Notes: generated from the letters alone by a model not told the origin. Shown: positions 1 to 12,627, counted from the first letter of the stretch. The stretch is 64,000 nucleotides of DNA from Clitoria ternatea (GCA_037962975.1 CM075669.1:110438501-110502500); one strand, 5' to 3'. Translations and numbers: made by a program.

Positions 1-189
1 GTGATTAGATATCATATGAGAATATTGATTGAAAAAACGTATTCTGTTGGTCGGATGTCGATTCATACATTCAATATTAAATGTATTTAGTCATATTTAT
101 TAAATCGATGGTTTTTTATTCAACAAAAATCTGTACTTTTAATAATTAATTAATTATCAATAAAAAATTTCTTGCATTGGGGGTTATAC

Positions 190-893
190 TGTTCACTCAA
201 ATTGATTCTTCTCTCTCCCCTTCACTCACAGATGAACCATAAAAGGATAAAGCAAAGCATCTTCTGCCTTCTGAATTTCACTTGTCAACAGTGAGTGCAA
301 CCCCTTTATTTCTTCATCCACACTCACCCTTGTTTTTATTTTAATTTTTTCCCCCTTCATTTGGATGAAGTATTGAACTTTATGGACTTTTGGGTGAACC
401 CAACTCAAGTAAGGAATCTACATTTGATTGTCTTGAAAAAAAAAAATTGATGAGCAAGCTTGTTATGTATCTGAGCTCTTAGTTTTTTGTTCATTAGTTC
501 TCTCCTTGCATTTGAGTTTCAATATTTTAAACAAGAAGACTCATATCAAAACTCTGCTTCAGTTACGATTGCATTTGTCATGTGGCTTATAGTGCATTCT
601 TTTTTAAGCATATGATAGTGGTGACAACTACTTTCATTCTTGCAATCATATTTTGTTGCTGATTATATTCATATCTTTCTTGATACATTCAGGATTTGGT
701 GATCTTTGTGATGATGTCTTTGTAGAATTTTATTCTGCTGTGGTTGTTGGAATTGAAAATTTCATATTTTCCTCAGTGATTTATCATTAAAAGGTGGTGG
801 TTTAATGCATGAGGCTCCACCATAGTGCATATAGAATTTTAAGAAACAAACCAAGAAGAAGCATATAATTCTGAAGCAAGAATACATTAACTC
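190..893 (+). promoter_or_regulatory. Promoter-proximal region and 5' leader of the membrane-protein gene
   Basis: A pyrimidine-rich patch (about 207-230), typical of plant core promoters, lies upstream of the coding start at 894. A plausible 5' UTR exon ends at a strong donor (CAA|gtaagg, GT at 409-410). Candidate acceptors are the AG at 691-692 and the AG at 879-880; I cannot choose between them. A nine-codon upstream ORF starts at the ATG at 381 and reads up to that donor; joined to the 880 acceptor it soon meets a stop, so it would be a uORF rather than a coding extension. Transcript boundaries are inference. Bases 1-189 are AT-rich and show nothing I recognise. Confidence 0.45.
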
Positions 894-3800
894 ATGAGTT
901 TCTTAACAGAGTCCTCAAGCCATACATGGCAACCAACCATGACTTCAGATACTACTGTCTTAAGTTATTGGTTGAATTGGAGGTTCTTCTGCTGTGCATT
1001 ATGGATTTTAGCTTCCATGGCTCTAGCATTTTTTTTAATATTAAGGTATGAAGGATTCAATAAGCCAAGATCTGAGGGAGGAGAAAATCAGGATGAAGAT
1101 GCTGGATTGGTGTATGAGGATGAAGCATGGAATACTTGTCTTAGAGGAATTGATCCTTCTTGGCTCCTAATTTATAGAATAATTTGTTTTATTGTGCTTT
1201 TGGCTCTGGTCATTGCCAGTGTGGCAGCTGATGGAGGTGTCATATTTTACTTCTACACTCAGTAAGCTACATTAAACATATCTTAATGATCTAGTCTTGT
1301 TTGCATAAATTCAATGCTAAGATGGATTCAAAATAGTAATACATTCTCTCTTGAAATGACAAAAACTGTTTTCCTTTTGAAAAATGATTAGAAAATTTGT
1401 TTCTTCATATGTTTTAAACTTTCTTGAGTTGTTTCATTGCAACCTCAATTATTATTAATGTTTTTTGTTACTTTTATATAATTTTAGGATTTTTAAAGAA
1501 TGGCTTCCTTATACTATTTTATGCCATAATTATAAAACTGAATTGATAATTGAGTCAACAAATATGCTAATTCAAATGTACCATAATTAAATAAATAATA
1601 AATAAAATTAGTTCAACTACTTAAATTTCACGACTCGACTGAATCTAACCATATTAAGTTAGGGAGCAGGTGAAATTCTATCTTTTAGTTTTAACGCGAG
1701 GGAAAAAATGTCACTTCAAATTAAGGATTACAATAAAAATGTAATTTTGTTTGTATTCTTTTATTTTTTTTGTCCAATTGTTTGTATTCTGATTATATTA
1801 TTATGTTTTCTTCTTGTGCTACAGATGGACCTTTACTTTGGTCACTATTTACTTTGGGGTAACGCTTCACATTTCCGGCCCTTGAGTCTGAAAACTTAAT
1901 ACAATCCCTATCTTCTATAACTGACTTCTGGTCTTGATTCCACTTTCAGCTCGGATCGTCTTTCTCCTTATATGGATGTTCCTTCAAACAAAACAAATTT
2001 GGGAACAACACAGGCAATGGTACTTTAGATGCAGAACTAGGCATTTATATGGTTCACACTCGGAAAATTGCTGGTTTATGTGGTTACATTTTTCAAATAA
2101 CTTTTCAGGTACTTTTTTAATGATTTAGTGGACCTTTTTTGGCACATGACATTATTTTAATTTATATGGCTTCCAAGGTCTCTTTTACCCTTGACAACAC
2201 AAAATTTCCTCAGGACATTATAAGACATTGTTTAACTGCTTGAGATGGAGTGTTGAATTGTTCATAGTTCACACCAAATTATTGATATAATTCCCCTCTT
2301 TTGTTTTGTTTTCTTTTAAATATTTAGATTTGTGCAGGTGCTGTAGTTCTTACTGACTCAGTTTTCTGGTTCATCATTTATCCATTTCGCACCTCCAAAG
2401 ACTACAGTCTCGATTTTGTAAGTGTGATCAGCATTATCCCTTTGGTTTGGAAAATTATGCTTGCCATACAGATATCTTGAAACTCTGGCACGCTATTTAT
2501 GACCTTTCCACTTACTTTCATATATGTAAAAGAAGGATCCGTCAATCTGTGCCTCAGTATTTTACTATTATCTTGGTCCCATAATATAGTTTTTCCCCCT
2601 TTGATATAAAATCCCATCAAAAGCCAATAAATTAATTAATTTTTTAATAAAATATTTTTATTAGTTATTAATAAAATAAATGTTAATTAATTAAGTAAAA
2701 AGAGAGAATGATTTGTGAGTTCCAATAAGTATGTAAAACTATTTTTAAAAAATTAGTATAATTTGTAAACAAATTAAATGATTTTAATTATATTTATCAA
2801 TTTTTTTAAAAAAACTAAAATTAGTTAAGAAGTTGATATAAATAGAGGTGATATAAAATATCAAAAGTGAAAATTTTATATTGAAATTATTTAGAAATCA
2901 ATGTAAATAAATAATAAAAATTTTCCATCTTTAGATTACTAGCTAGTACTCTTTCTGTTTTTATTTAATTTAGAGAGAAGAAAATTGTTTTTCCTATTTA
3001 ACTGTTTCCTTATAATTTTAAAACACTCGGAATGATTTTTTTTGTTCAATATTACTTATGTGAAGAGATGATGTAGTTTAATAAAGGAAGAGTAGATATG
3101 AAATTTCAGGAGGTGTAGTTTACAACTTTGTTAATGCACTGGATTCTTCTTTTATGTTGCAACTCATCCAGGTTAGCATAGCAATAGCAAGTGCATAATT
3201 TTCCCTTCAATTTGAGAGAGAAACACTTCTATGTTTTCTTTTTAATAAAATTATTAAGGTTTTACTTTCAGTAATCTTATTTTTGATCCAGATATGATGG
3301 TGAAGGGAATTGAATAGGTTTATAAATGTGAAAATCGCAAATGTTAAATTCTAATTCGTAAGTAATAGGTTGGTTCTTTTGCTACCTAGTAACCATGGGA
3401 TTCTTCCATTTACATTTGACAGTTGACTTTTTGTATGCACTCCATTAATGCCGTTTTCCTCCTCGGTGAAACATCATTGAATTGCCTAGTGAGTTTGGAT
3501 TTTAGCACTTTTATGTTATGTACCTTTGTTTTATTTATTTGATAATTTTCTTTTCATGTTAGAGCTTCAAATTCACAACTATTCATTCTTAACACATGCA
3601 GAGATTTCCCATGTTTCGATTTGCATATTTTGTCTTGTGGACGGCTATATTTGTGATATTTCAGTGGATCATCCACGTTTGCGTTTTCATTTGGTAAAAT
3701 CGTGTATACGTTTTTTATTTTATTTTATTTTTATACAAAGGTAGCATCTTTTATAATTTGATAACTGTTGTTATAGGTGGCCTTACCCTTTCCTAGACTT

Positions 3801-4544
3801 GTCATCCTCAAAAGCACCTTTATGGTATGTTCTCAAAAAACTGTGTTTGTCACCATTGCTGAAATGATTGTCTTCTCATTGCTTGAAAAGGTTGAACATA
3901 GCGTGAATTTGCTCCCTGACAGACATGTGCTTATCCTTTTGTCTATGAACATATCATATCATTTGACATTTGTTATTTATTTAGGCTCGATTAGTTTGAC
4001 ATTTAGGAGGAAAAAAAGGAATTTTAATTTTCTGTGTTGGTGGAAAATTAGAAACCTACTAAAAATCAAACTGAGTTTTAACCATCTTTAAGAATGTGAA
4101 AAATTAATATTAATTTTTAATTTCTTTTATTTCATTACTCAAAATGGACTTTTAAAATACTAGTAAAAAAAAAATCCAATTTTAAGTCCATACCAATTCA
4201 TGCACACTATCTGGCACTAAAACTGAAATTTTGGTAAGACATTTTGGTCAAGGTTTTCAGGTGACGGGTTTAAAATAAACTGTGGAACAAGAAACCATTA
4301 TAGCGTAACATTGTTTTTCTTAACTAACACTAAATAATAAATGCAGCAATAGAATATCAAATTAAGCTTAGTAAAGAATTCCAGTATTCAAATAATCATG
4401 CTACTCTTGTCCTATTGACATTTCAGGTATTTAGCTGTGGCTCTGATGCATTTTCCATGCTACGGCTTCTTTGCCTTGATAGTGAGGATGAAACACATGT
4501 GGTTATCAAGATCGTTCCCAGGGTCTTCCCGGTTTGTGCGGTGA
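894..4544 (+). CDS. Plant multi-pass transmembrane protein, 8 exons, 324 aa
   Basis: Spliced gene read by hand: 894-1261, 1825-1858, 1950-2108, 2328-2417, 3423-3488, 3602-3693, 3777-3824, 4427-4544. All seven introns are GT-AG. The exons total 975 bases, exactly 325 codons with the stop, and every phase joins cleanly. The protein has about six or seven hydrophobic segments, near residues 29-50, 96-120, 123-145, 175-205, 215-230, 235-262 and 275-300. Recognisable family blocks are RGIDPSWLLIYR, FYTQWTFTLVTIYFG (across intron 1), MHSINAVFLLGETSLNCL, and a tryptophan/proline-rich IWWPYPFLDLSS. I know this as a conserved uncharacterised plant membrane family, possibly distantly related to Drosophila rolling stone; the biochemical role is unknown. 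Exon 2 is only 34 bases. No frameshift or stop is seen, so this looks like a functional host gene. The start is the first ATG in the long first-exon frame. Confidence 0.9.
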
Positions 4545-4993
4545 AAAACACACTCCACAATAATATACAACTTTAAATGATGAAGCTACCTTTTAGCTTA
4601 GCAAAAATCATTTTGCAGATCAGATTTAGATAATCCCCGCTGTTATGTAAATTTATCACTTCCCATGCCCCCCACACACACAGGAAAAAGGATACATAGA
4701 AAAACCGTTGTAAAACACAGAAACTACTCTCGCAGCATCCTACAACTCCTACTCACCTAGTATTATTTGTAACTTGTAAGAGTGCATTATATATAGAAGA
4801 AAATGAATCAGGTAATCTTGGTAATTAAGTGTAATCAAGTCTAATTTATAAACACATGTTGTATTGTTACTAAAACCGGATCTGACCGGACTGACTGATC
4901 TGACCCGTTGAATTGTAAATCGTCTAAATGACCGGTCTAAGTCAATTCTTTATTACTACCAGTTCAACCACAGTTTGATATCCGGTTTAACTA
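4545..4993. other. 3' flank of the membrane-protein gene; no further gene seen
   Basis: This holds the 3' UTR and intergenic sequence. From about 4865 it has several ACCGG-type motifs, and a similar motif follows the Copia element at 12670. Element C1 therefore probably landed in an older short repeat (MITE-like), but I could not align its ends. No coding potential is seen. Confidence 0.4.
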
Positions 4994-4998
4994 CGACT

Positions 4999-5608
4999 TG
5001 TTGGGAAAACAACATAGATTAACTGATATTTTTTCCGGCGCAGCGGAATGACAGACCGATAAAATAAGTGGTTGCAAAATAAATTAAATACAAGCAAAGT
5101 AAATAAGTAATTAAAATGGCACCAGCAATGTAACGTGGTTCACCCTTTTGATTTGGGCTACGTTCACGGGACAAACTCCGAAATTTCTTCCACTAATAAA
5201 ATTAGTAGACGTACAAGAGGGACTTCTCTAATAAAATATTAGAGGCACAAACTCGAGATTAACCAAAAATAGTGGCATTCAAGTGTTTCCCAAACACCCC
5301 AATTAACCTTACTATTTTGTCACTCACTAATTATTTTTCCCTCACTCAACAACTCATTAAAGCAATTAACTAATTGCTTTGACCTCACAAAACACTCTCT
5401 CTAAGTGTTTTACACAATTGCTCTCAATTGTGTTGTTTTTCTTCCTGATGCATTATGCTGAAATATAATGCCTATTTATAGGCCTTGAGAAGCAAATTGC
5501 ACCACATGAATTGAGTGGTTTTTAATGCATCCACGCCACTTGCTTTTCCTAGCCACAACATAAATATTATTTTATGATTTTATGGCCCTTCTTCTAGAGG
5601 GTACAACA
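4999..5608 (-). repeat. C1 3' LTR (610 bp)
   Basis: TG...CA termini, preceded outside by CGACT. The inner edge abuts a purine tract on the minus strand (complement of about 5611-5630), the expected polypurine tract beside a 3' LTR. The last 108 bp match the remnant at 12520-12627 with a few mismatches. Confidence 0.85.
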
Positions 5609-6367
5609 ATAATCTCCCCCTCCCGATTAGATGGAGGGCTCTAACTTGGCGACAGTACTCCAGCTTCTCCTTTGGAAGAGTCTTTGTCATCATGTCTAAT
5701 CCATTTTCATCTATGTGGATCTTATCAAGTTGTAGTAACTTCTTCTCCAATACATCCCTGATCCACTGATATCTCACATCAATATGTTTTGATTGAGAAT
5801 AAAAGGAGGAATTCTTCCCAAGGTGAATTGCGCTCTGACTGTCACAAAACAGCTCATACTTTTCCTGGTGCATGCCAAGTTCTTCCAAGAACTTCTTCAT
5901 CCATATTAGCTCTTTGCAAGCTTCAGTGGCTGTAATAAATTCTGCTTCAGTTGTTCAGAGAGCAACACACTTCTGTAGTCTTGATTGCCATGACACAACT
6001 CCCCCTACAAAAGTGATTAGGTATCCTGATGAAGACTTTCTTGAATCAACATCGCCAGCCATATCAGCATATCTATAACCTACTAACATAGGTTTTCATC
6101 TCTAAAACACAAACACATTTTGGAGGTACCACGGAGATACCTGAAAATCCACTTTACTACAGCCCAGTGTTCCTTTCCAGGATTTGAAAGGAAATGACTC
6201 ACTACTCCCACGGAATGAGCAATATCTGGCCGTGTATATACCATGGCATACATCAAACTCCCAACTGCTGAAGCATATGGAACTCTATCCATCTTATCCT
6301 TCTTATCCTCTGAGGAAGGGCACTTCTTGGTACTTAGTCTAAAGTGATTAGCAAGAGGACAACTAAC
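5609..6367 (-). pseudogene. C1 RNase H and end of reverse transcriptase (Copia pol C-terminus)
   Basis: The frames at 5580-5900 and 6083-6367 (minus) encode the Copia RNase H end. Recognisable stretches are YASAVGSLMYAMVYTRPDIA, TEAEFITATEACKELIWMKK and DSQSAIHLGKNSSFYSQSKH. Between them the frame continues with at least one nonsense codon: TGA where the family has an ALSTTEAE-like motif. The upstream protein sequence resumes at 9796 beyond the hAT insertion, and the frame is continuous when the transposon and one 8-bp duplication are ignored. Confidence 0.88.
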
Positions 6368-6851
6368 CACTTTAGCAGTGGCGGAACTTGAATAAAAAAG
6401 TTGGAGGTGCCACGTAAATTTTTTTATATAATTTATTTTAAAATTATTAATAATAATATATTTTGTTATTTTCTCCGGTTAAAACAAGCATGCATAATAA
6501 TGAATTCAAGAAAAATTAATATAATTCAATAGTCATTTCATATATCATTAAATATGAAAGGTTACCTGACATGAAGCAAAGCAAAACTATCTGTCTCCCA
6601 CTAGATCCAAAATAGTATACTGATATACTCAAAGTTACTTGTGTAGTAACACTTGCATATCCAAAATTATGCAATGCAAGTCGAGCAAAAACGAATTAAC
6701 CAAAAAAGAATTGACGAACTATCCAAAAAAGAACTGGCCAAATTATAGTGGCAACTGCATAAAAAATGTGATATCATTATATGCATCTAAAATTTCATAT
6801 GCAACCAATTTTAATATAAATTTAAACATCAAAATAATATGTTACCTTTGG

Positions 6852-9370
6852 TCAAAGTGCCGCTCTACGCTCTTTTAATGACTTGAAATCTTCAATAATT
6901 GAATCAGAACTAAAACTTGTTGCAATATCCCTCTCAATGTAAACAATCATACTATCTGCTAAAAAGTCAGCTTCCATCTTATTTCTTAACCTCGTCTTAA
7001 TTATTTTCATTGCAAAAAATGATCTTTCAGTTGTAGCTGTAGAAACAGGAAGAGTCATGATAAGGCGAAGTAGTCTATCAATCAAGTAGTAAACATCTGA
7101 CTTTTTTGTGGATGCCAAACATGCACATAACTCTTGCATTGTTGATAAATTCTTCAAATTTGAATCTTGATGGGCATCAACAATAAAATGTTGAAGTTGA
7201 AACTTCAAATTAATCTTCTCCTACTCATTGAAATCCATGGGATAATATTTGTCTACAAGAGTGCAAATTTTATCAATATCAAAAGCATTGTAAGCATCTT
7301 TAGGAACCAAAGCACAACTTAGAGTTAGTAACTCCATTGCTTGATCATTAAACCTAGAGTTCAGCTCCTGTAATTGTTTATCAATTGTGACAAAGAATAT
7401 CTCAACCCTCAAATAATGTTCTACAGTTATCTGATCCTTTTGGTGACGAGAACGCCCTTGCCTTGCTAGATAAGGAGCATTTAACTGAGGTACCTACACA
7501 TCATGTTTGTCACAAAAAGATGTTACATTTTTTAATAACTTTTCCCAACCACCTTCTCTCAAGTTTTGAATGAGGGATTTTGTAGAACGGACTAATTGCA
7601 TAGCATTAATTACATCCTGAGATTGTTGTTGTAAAGCTTGACAAAGAACATCCATTATCCCCATAATTTCTCTCATCAAATGCAGTATCAATATAAACTC
7701 AAACGAAGTCAAGCTTTTGTATGCATTATCAGCATCCCCACGTTGAGAATATGTAGATCCATCAATAATAATTTTTTCTAAAACACAACAAGTTGCGTCA
7801 TACATATTCATCAAACTACAAATGGAAGAGAAATGCGAGCTCCAACGAGTATCCTCAGCTCGTTTCAAAGTTCCAATTTGATTTACCCCTTTACCGGTTT
7901 CAAGCTCATCAATCTCTAACAAATGTGCAATTTCATCTAATTTGGCAGCTTGTAACTCATCATGACGCTTACAAGAAGAACATATAATATTAACAATAAA
8001 AGTCAATTTAGAAAAGAACTGATGAATTGGAATAACTTCCCTTGATGCAGCAACTAAGGCAAGTTGTAATCGATGAGCAAAACAATGAACATAGTATGCA
8101 TAGGGACAATCATTCAAGAACAATGCTTGTAATCCATTCCATTCCCCCCTCATATTGCTAGCACCATTATACCCTTGACCACAAATGTTAGAAACGTCAA
8201 GGCTATGACGAGAAAGCACAACACATAACTCATTTTTTAAAGTTAATGCAGCAGTGTCCTTAACATGAACGATTTCAAAAAATCGTTCTTAAATAAAACC
8301 ATTTTTGTCAACAAATCTCAAAACAAGAGCCATTTGTTCCTTTTTTGATTCATCACGAGCTTCATCAACAACTATACAAAACTTAGAATCTCCAACTTCC
8401 TCACGAATATGTTTTTTCACTTTAGTAGAGAGAATGTGCAATATCTCCTTTTGAATTTTATGTGAAGTATATTTTGAATTATATAGAGCATTTTCCAACA
8501 CAACTTTTGCAACTTCATCATTGTATGATGCTAAGACTTTTACCATCTCAAGAAAATTACCTTGGTTGCTTGATTCACTTGTTTCATCATGACCCCTAAA
8601 AGCACAAGCTTGAAGCGATAAATAACGAACGGTGTCAATTGAAGTCTTTAGACGCAAACGATTCTTAACAACTTGATCTGAGGTTTGCATTTGAAAAGCA
8701 TTCCTGATATGGCAATGTTGGTTCAACAAGTCTTGACAAGCTTGTACCGAATTATTGTGTGGTGAGCAAGGATCAGTCCCTATGTGCTTCAAAAAAGCAC
8801 AATTCTTTCCATTGCTAACTTTCCTCCAACTTTTAAAACCTGTTAGAAAAATATAACTCATAGTTAGTAACTTTAGACGATAATCAATTTATTCATTATT
8901 GATTAGAATCTAAATTCAATCACCTGTAGCAATGAAAACATCTGAACCTGGGCGTCCACTTGGTTTTTTACAAAAAAGATAACATGGCAAACAATATGCA
9001 GCATCTTCTAAAGGTGAATACTCCAACCATGAAGGAAATAAGCTAAACCAAGTGTATTGAAACCTTCTTGGATGATCATCTTTACCAGACAAAGGATAAT
9101 GTTTTATATTTGATATGGACCCCATTTCAAATAAGCTCTACGTACTTCATCCATTTGATTTGATGGATATTGCCAAATTTGAGGGCGCTTTCCCGGATCA
9201 CGTTCTAATGAATTTTCAAATTTATTATATGTAACTTTAGCAACCTTGGGTATTTGCACCTCATTTTCTTCCATTCTTGAATTTGTATTTGGTAAAGAAC
9301 TTGTATCTTCTTCATTCTTCTCACAAGTTTTTCTCTTAAAAAAAGAATCAATTTTTCTATTCTTCATCAT
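6852..9370 (-). pseudogene. hAT transposase, ZMYM1/TTF-type, broken
   Basis: Read on the minus strand: N-terminus at 9370 (basic, KIDSFFKRK), then a TTF-type zinc region with the CLPCYLF motif (9125-8924), an 84-bp GT-AG intron at 8840-8923 joining DVFIAT to GFKSWRKV, a DUF4371-like region (8839-8289), the RNase H-like core with CGQGYNGASNM and HCFAHRLQLAL (8219-7494), and the hAT C-terminal dimerisation block (STATTERSFFAMKIIKTRLR, about 7060-7000). Defects are a frameshift near 9118 and nonsense codons near 8288, 7493 and 7218. Family members of this type are usually one long protein; here all domains are present in order, so decay looks recent. The role of an intact relative would be cut-and-paste transposition in the nucleus. 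Confidence 0.88.
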
Positions 9371-9737
9371 AAATTAATCATATCTATATAGAAAATAAAA
9401 ACATAATAAATTAGTACTCAATAACTTTTACTTCAGTTTTAAAATAACTTGTCAATTAAAAATTTAACAGCTAAACAAAAGTACTTAGAGACAAAGAATT
9501 TTGTTATTATCAAGTTTCAATCTCAACCAAACCCACCAACAGCTTTTGAGAAATTTGTATACTATTTCATATTCTTTCAATTTTGTTTATATCAACATTC
9601 CAATTTCTAATTATTGACAATGACAAATTGACAATGATTAAGAGTAACACAATGGCTTTCCAATTCCAATAATGGTTCTATTTCTAATAATAAAGTTTAA
9701 TTAGCAGTAATTATATATAGAAACGGGACAGAACAGG

Positions 9738-9764
9738 AACCCTAAACCCTAAACCCTAAACCCT
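9738..9764. repeat. Interstitial telomere-type repeat inside the hAT end
   Basis: Nearly four perfect copies of the plant telomere unit CCCTAAA lie 23 bp inside the right terminal inverted repeat of the hAT element. Confidence 0.95.
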
Positions 9765-9795
9765 GTCAACGAAAAGGTCCGCCCCTGCACTTTAG

Positions 9796-11170
9796 CCTTG
9801 TCCATATTAAATCGTTGAAGTACCTTCTCGATATACTTCTCCTGTGACAACCATAATTTCTTGGCGCTCTCGTCTCTGGATATTTTCATGCCAAGAATTT
9901 GTTTTGCTGGCCCCAAGTCTTTCATAGCAAAAGACTTGCTCAATTGTTTTTTTAACTTGTTGATTCTGGAAATATTCTAGCCAAAGATTAACATGTCATC
10001 TACATAGAGCAAAAGAATAATAAAATCATCATCAGAGAATTTCTGTATGAACACACAATGGTCTGAAGTGGTCTTCTTGTAGCCTTGCTCCCCCATCACG
10101 GACTCAAACTTCTTGTACCACTGTCTTGGTGCCTGCTTCAAGCCATACAAGCTTTTATTAAGCTTACAGACATAGTCCTCTTTCCCTTTTACTTTGAAAC
10201 CCTCTGGCTGCTCCATGTATATCTCTTCCTCCAGGTCACCATAAAGGAAGGCTGTCTTTACATCCATCTGCTCGATTTCAAGGTCGAGACTTGCTGCTAA
10301 TCCTAGCACTGTTTTGATGGATGTCATCTTTACCACGGGTGAGAAAATCTCATCAAAGTCAATCCCCTTTCTCTGACTGAATCCTTTGACGACCAATCTA
10401 GCTTTGAATCGTGGTTGGGGACTGTGTTCTTCATGCTTGATCCTGAACACCCACTTGTTCTTCAAAGCCTTCTTGCCTTTTGGCAGCTTCACTAGCTCAA
10501 ATGTCTTATTCTTATGCAAGGAATTCATCTCATCATGCATGGCTTCAACCAACCTTTTATATTGTTCATCATTCATAGCTTCTTGGAAGCTTTCTGGTTC
10601 TCCCCTGTCAGTCAGTAACACATACTGTTCTTCAGGATATCTTGTAGAGCGTTGTCTGACTCTATCAGATCTCCTTAGATTTGGAGAACCCGCTGGAGCT
10701 ATTGGTTGATCATGAACACTTTCATCATCAGAATTATCTGATGGTATCTCAAAAGGAGCAATCGGATCACCTGCCTCAGGTTGATCATTAGGAGCTTCAT
10801 CTTCAACTTCTCTTGGCACCATTGTTGAAGGAACTAGCTCTATGTTTGTTGAACCATCATTAGATTTGGAAGCATTTTCCTTGGCTTTTTCTATATCTTT
10901 AATGGTCTCATCTTCAATAAACACTGCATCATGGCTTCTGACAAGTTTCTTATGGATTGGATCATAAAATCTATAGCCAAGCTGATCTTGACCATAGCCG
11001 ACAAACACACATTGTCGTGTCTTGACATCAAGTTTTGATCTTTCATCCTTCGGTACATGCACGAAGGCCTTACAACCAAACACCCACAAATGATCATAGG
11101 AAACATCCTTTCGTGACCATACCTTCTCTAGAGTGTCGTATTGCAGAGGAACACAAGGTGAACGGTTCAA
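9796..11170 (-). pseudogene. C1 reverse transcriptase (Copia RVT_2) and end of integrase
   Basis: A long minus-strand frame runs 11170-9977. It starts in the integrase C-terminal region (WVFGCKAFVHVPKDERSKLD), passes an acidic linker with DRGEPESFQEAM, and enters the RVT_2 reverse transcriptase (KNKWVFRIKHE, RFKARLVVKGFSQRKGIDF, LEIEQMDVKTAFLYGDLEEE). It reaches the catalytic YVDDMLIFG and then stops at a TAG. The frame continues in 9943-9796 with KSFAMKDLGPAKQILGM and LSQEKYIEKVLQRFNMDKAK. That point is the hAT target site. One nonsense codon separates the two pieces. Confidence 0.92.
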
Positions 11171-11800
11171 TACGTGAGCGACTGCTTGTATAGCTTCACC
11201 CTAAAACATCTTTGGCAACTTTACATGTGAGAGTATACATCTGACTCTCTCCATCAAAGTCCTGTTCATCCTCTCAGCTAAAGCATTCAATTGCGACGTC
11301 TTTGGCAGTGTCGTTTGATGTCGAATACCATGCTCTTCACAGTAAGCATGAAATGGTCCTGTGTACTCTCCACCATTGTCTGTAAGAATACACTTAAGCT
11401 TCTTGCCAGTTTCCCTCTCCACCATAGATAAGAACTATTTAAAGACACCCAATACTTGGTCTTTAGTCTTTAAAAGATACACCCAAGTCTTTCAGGAATG
11501 ATCATCAATAAAAGTCACAAAGTACTAAGCACCACCGAGTGACTTTGGCAATGGCCCACACAAATCTAAATGTATTAGGTCCAATACATTCTTCATTCTG
11601 AAAGCAGGGGAACTCTTGAAAGCAACTCTATTTTGCTTTCCCGCCAAACAATCAGCACACTTCTTTAGATGGACCTGATCCAATCTGGGTAATATATTCT
11701 TTTTAGTTAGAACGATCATACTTTTCTTACTCATATGACTGAGCCGTTTGTGCCATAATTTAAATGTACCATCATTCTCCACTGTATTCACAGTATCCTA
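11171..11800 (-). pseudogene. C1 integrase core and GAG-pre-integrase domain
   Basis: The frames at 11791-11525 and 11425-11201 (minus) give the pre-integrase zinc region (LWHKRLSHMSKKSM, CADCLAGKQNRVAF, LDLIHLDLCGPLP) and the integrase core (LTDNGGEYTGPFHAYCEEHG, QLNALAERMNRTLMERVR). The C1 frame has stops near 11523, 11435 and 11202. Some glutamines or asparagines usual in the family are replaced by stops or near-cognate codons, as expected for a decayed copy. Confidence 0.88.
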
Positions 11801-12519
11801 CAAAACCTTTGCCTGCATCATGTACAGTCTTGAGCACTTGTCTCCTTTGGCCACCACCAATGATCCTTTGGTGAGCTTTCACTGGCCGTTGTTGAAGGTG
11901 TTGTAGTAACCTTCACCATCCAACCTTCCGGTTGAGATCAAGTTCAGGCACATGTCTGGAATATGCCTGACGTCCTCCAGGACTAACTGCATACCATTCT
12001 GTGTCTCTAAACAAACATCTCATTTTTTTACAACTTTTGAATAATTTTTATTCTCCATTCTAACAACACCAAAATCACCTGGTGTGTAAGAGGAGAATAA
12101 TTTCTTCTAAGATGTCACATGAATAGTAGCTCCACTGTCAACTACCCAACTGGTCTCATGGGTTGCAAGGTTGACAATATCTTCTTCATAGATTATGTGA
12201 AACTCCTCGGCAGCATTGGTTTGTTCATCATCACTACTGTCATCTTGGACCTTCTCCTTGCCTTTGTTCTTCTTTTGAGATCTCTTGAGTATCCGGCAAA
12301 ACCTCTATATGTGGCCCTTCTGCTTACAGTGATGGCATTCCATATTTGCATATTTATTTGACTTTCCTCTGCTTTTGCCTCTGGAATTAGAACTTTTGCT
12401 CTGATTCCTTCCCCTTGTCTCTACAACAAGAACATTCTACTGCGGTGATGTGGATCCTTGTGCTTTTCTTCTCATTTCTTCATTTAGGACACCACTTTTG
12501 ACATTTTCCATATTTACTA
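11801..12519 (-). pseudogene. C1 protease and gag zinc knuckle (partial)
   Basis: On the minus strand the sequence encodes a Copia aspartic protease motif (SWVVDSGATIHVTS, about 12150-12110). Before it is a CCHC zinc knuckle, CHHCKQKGHI followed by a stop and RFC (about 12345-12300). Lysine-rich sequence joins them. Upstream the frame ends abruptly where it meets the LTR remnant at 12520, so the gag N-terminus, leader and primer-binding site are missing. Confidence 0.82.
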
Positions 12520-12627
12520 CACCACATGAATTGAGTGGTTTTAATGCATCCAGGCCACTTGCTTTTCCTAGTCACAACACAAATATTATTTTATGATTTT
12601 TTGGCCCTCCTTCTAGAGGGTACAACA
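12520..12627 (-). repeat. C1 5' LTR remnant (108 bp)
   Basis: Aligns with 5499-5608 of the intact LTR with few mismatches and ends TACAACA, followed by ACA and the CGACT flank. Only the outermost (U3) end survives. Confidence 0.88.

Larger units (their letters stand above)
6376..9787 (-). mobile_element. hAT DNA transposon (3412 bp) inserted in C1
   Basis: Terminal inverted repeats CAGTGGCGGA (6376-6385) and TCCGCCCCTG (9778-9787, one mismatch) are flanked by a perfect 8-bp target duplication CACTTTAG (6368-6375 and 9788-9795). It encodes a minus-strand hAT transposase of the type with an N-terminal TTF/ZMYM1-like zinc domain. The exact duplication shows insertion into C1 after C1 was in place. 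The transposase frame is broken, so this copy is not autonomous. Confidence 0.95.

Noticed and set aside
226..408. 60-codon minus-strand frame
   Set aside because: Lies over the leader of the membrane-protein gene with no family signature.
8289..8861. Methionine at 8861 as a start for a separate hAT gene
   Set aside because: It lies inside the 84-bp intron; the true exon joins at 8839.
10085..10709. Plus-strand frames of 71 and 107 codons
   Set aside because: Antisense to the C1 reverse transcriptase frame.
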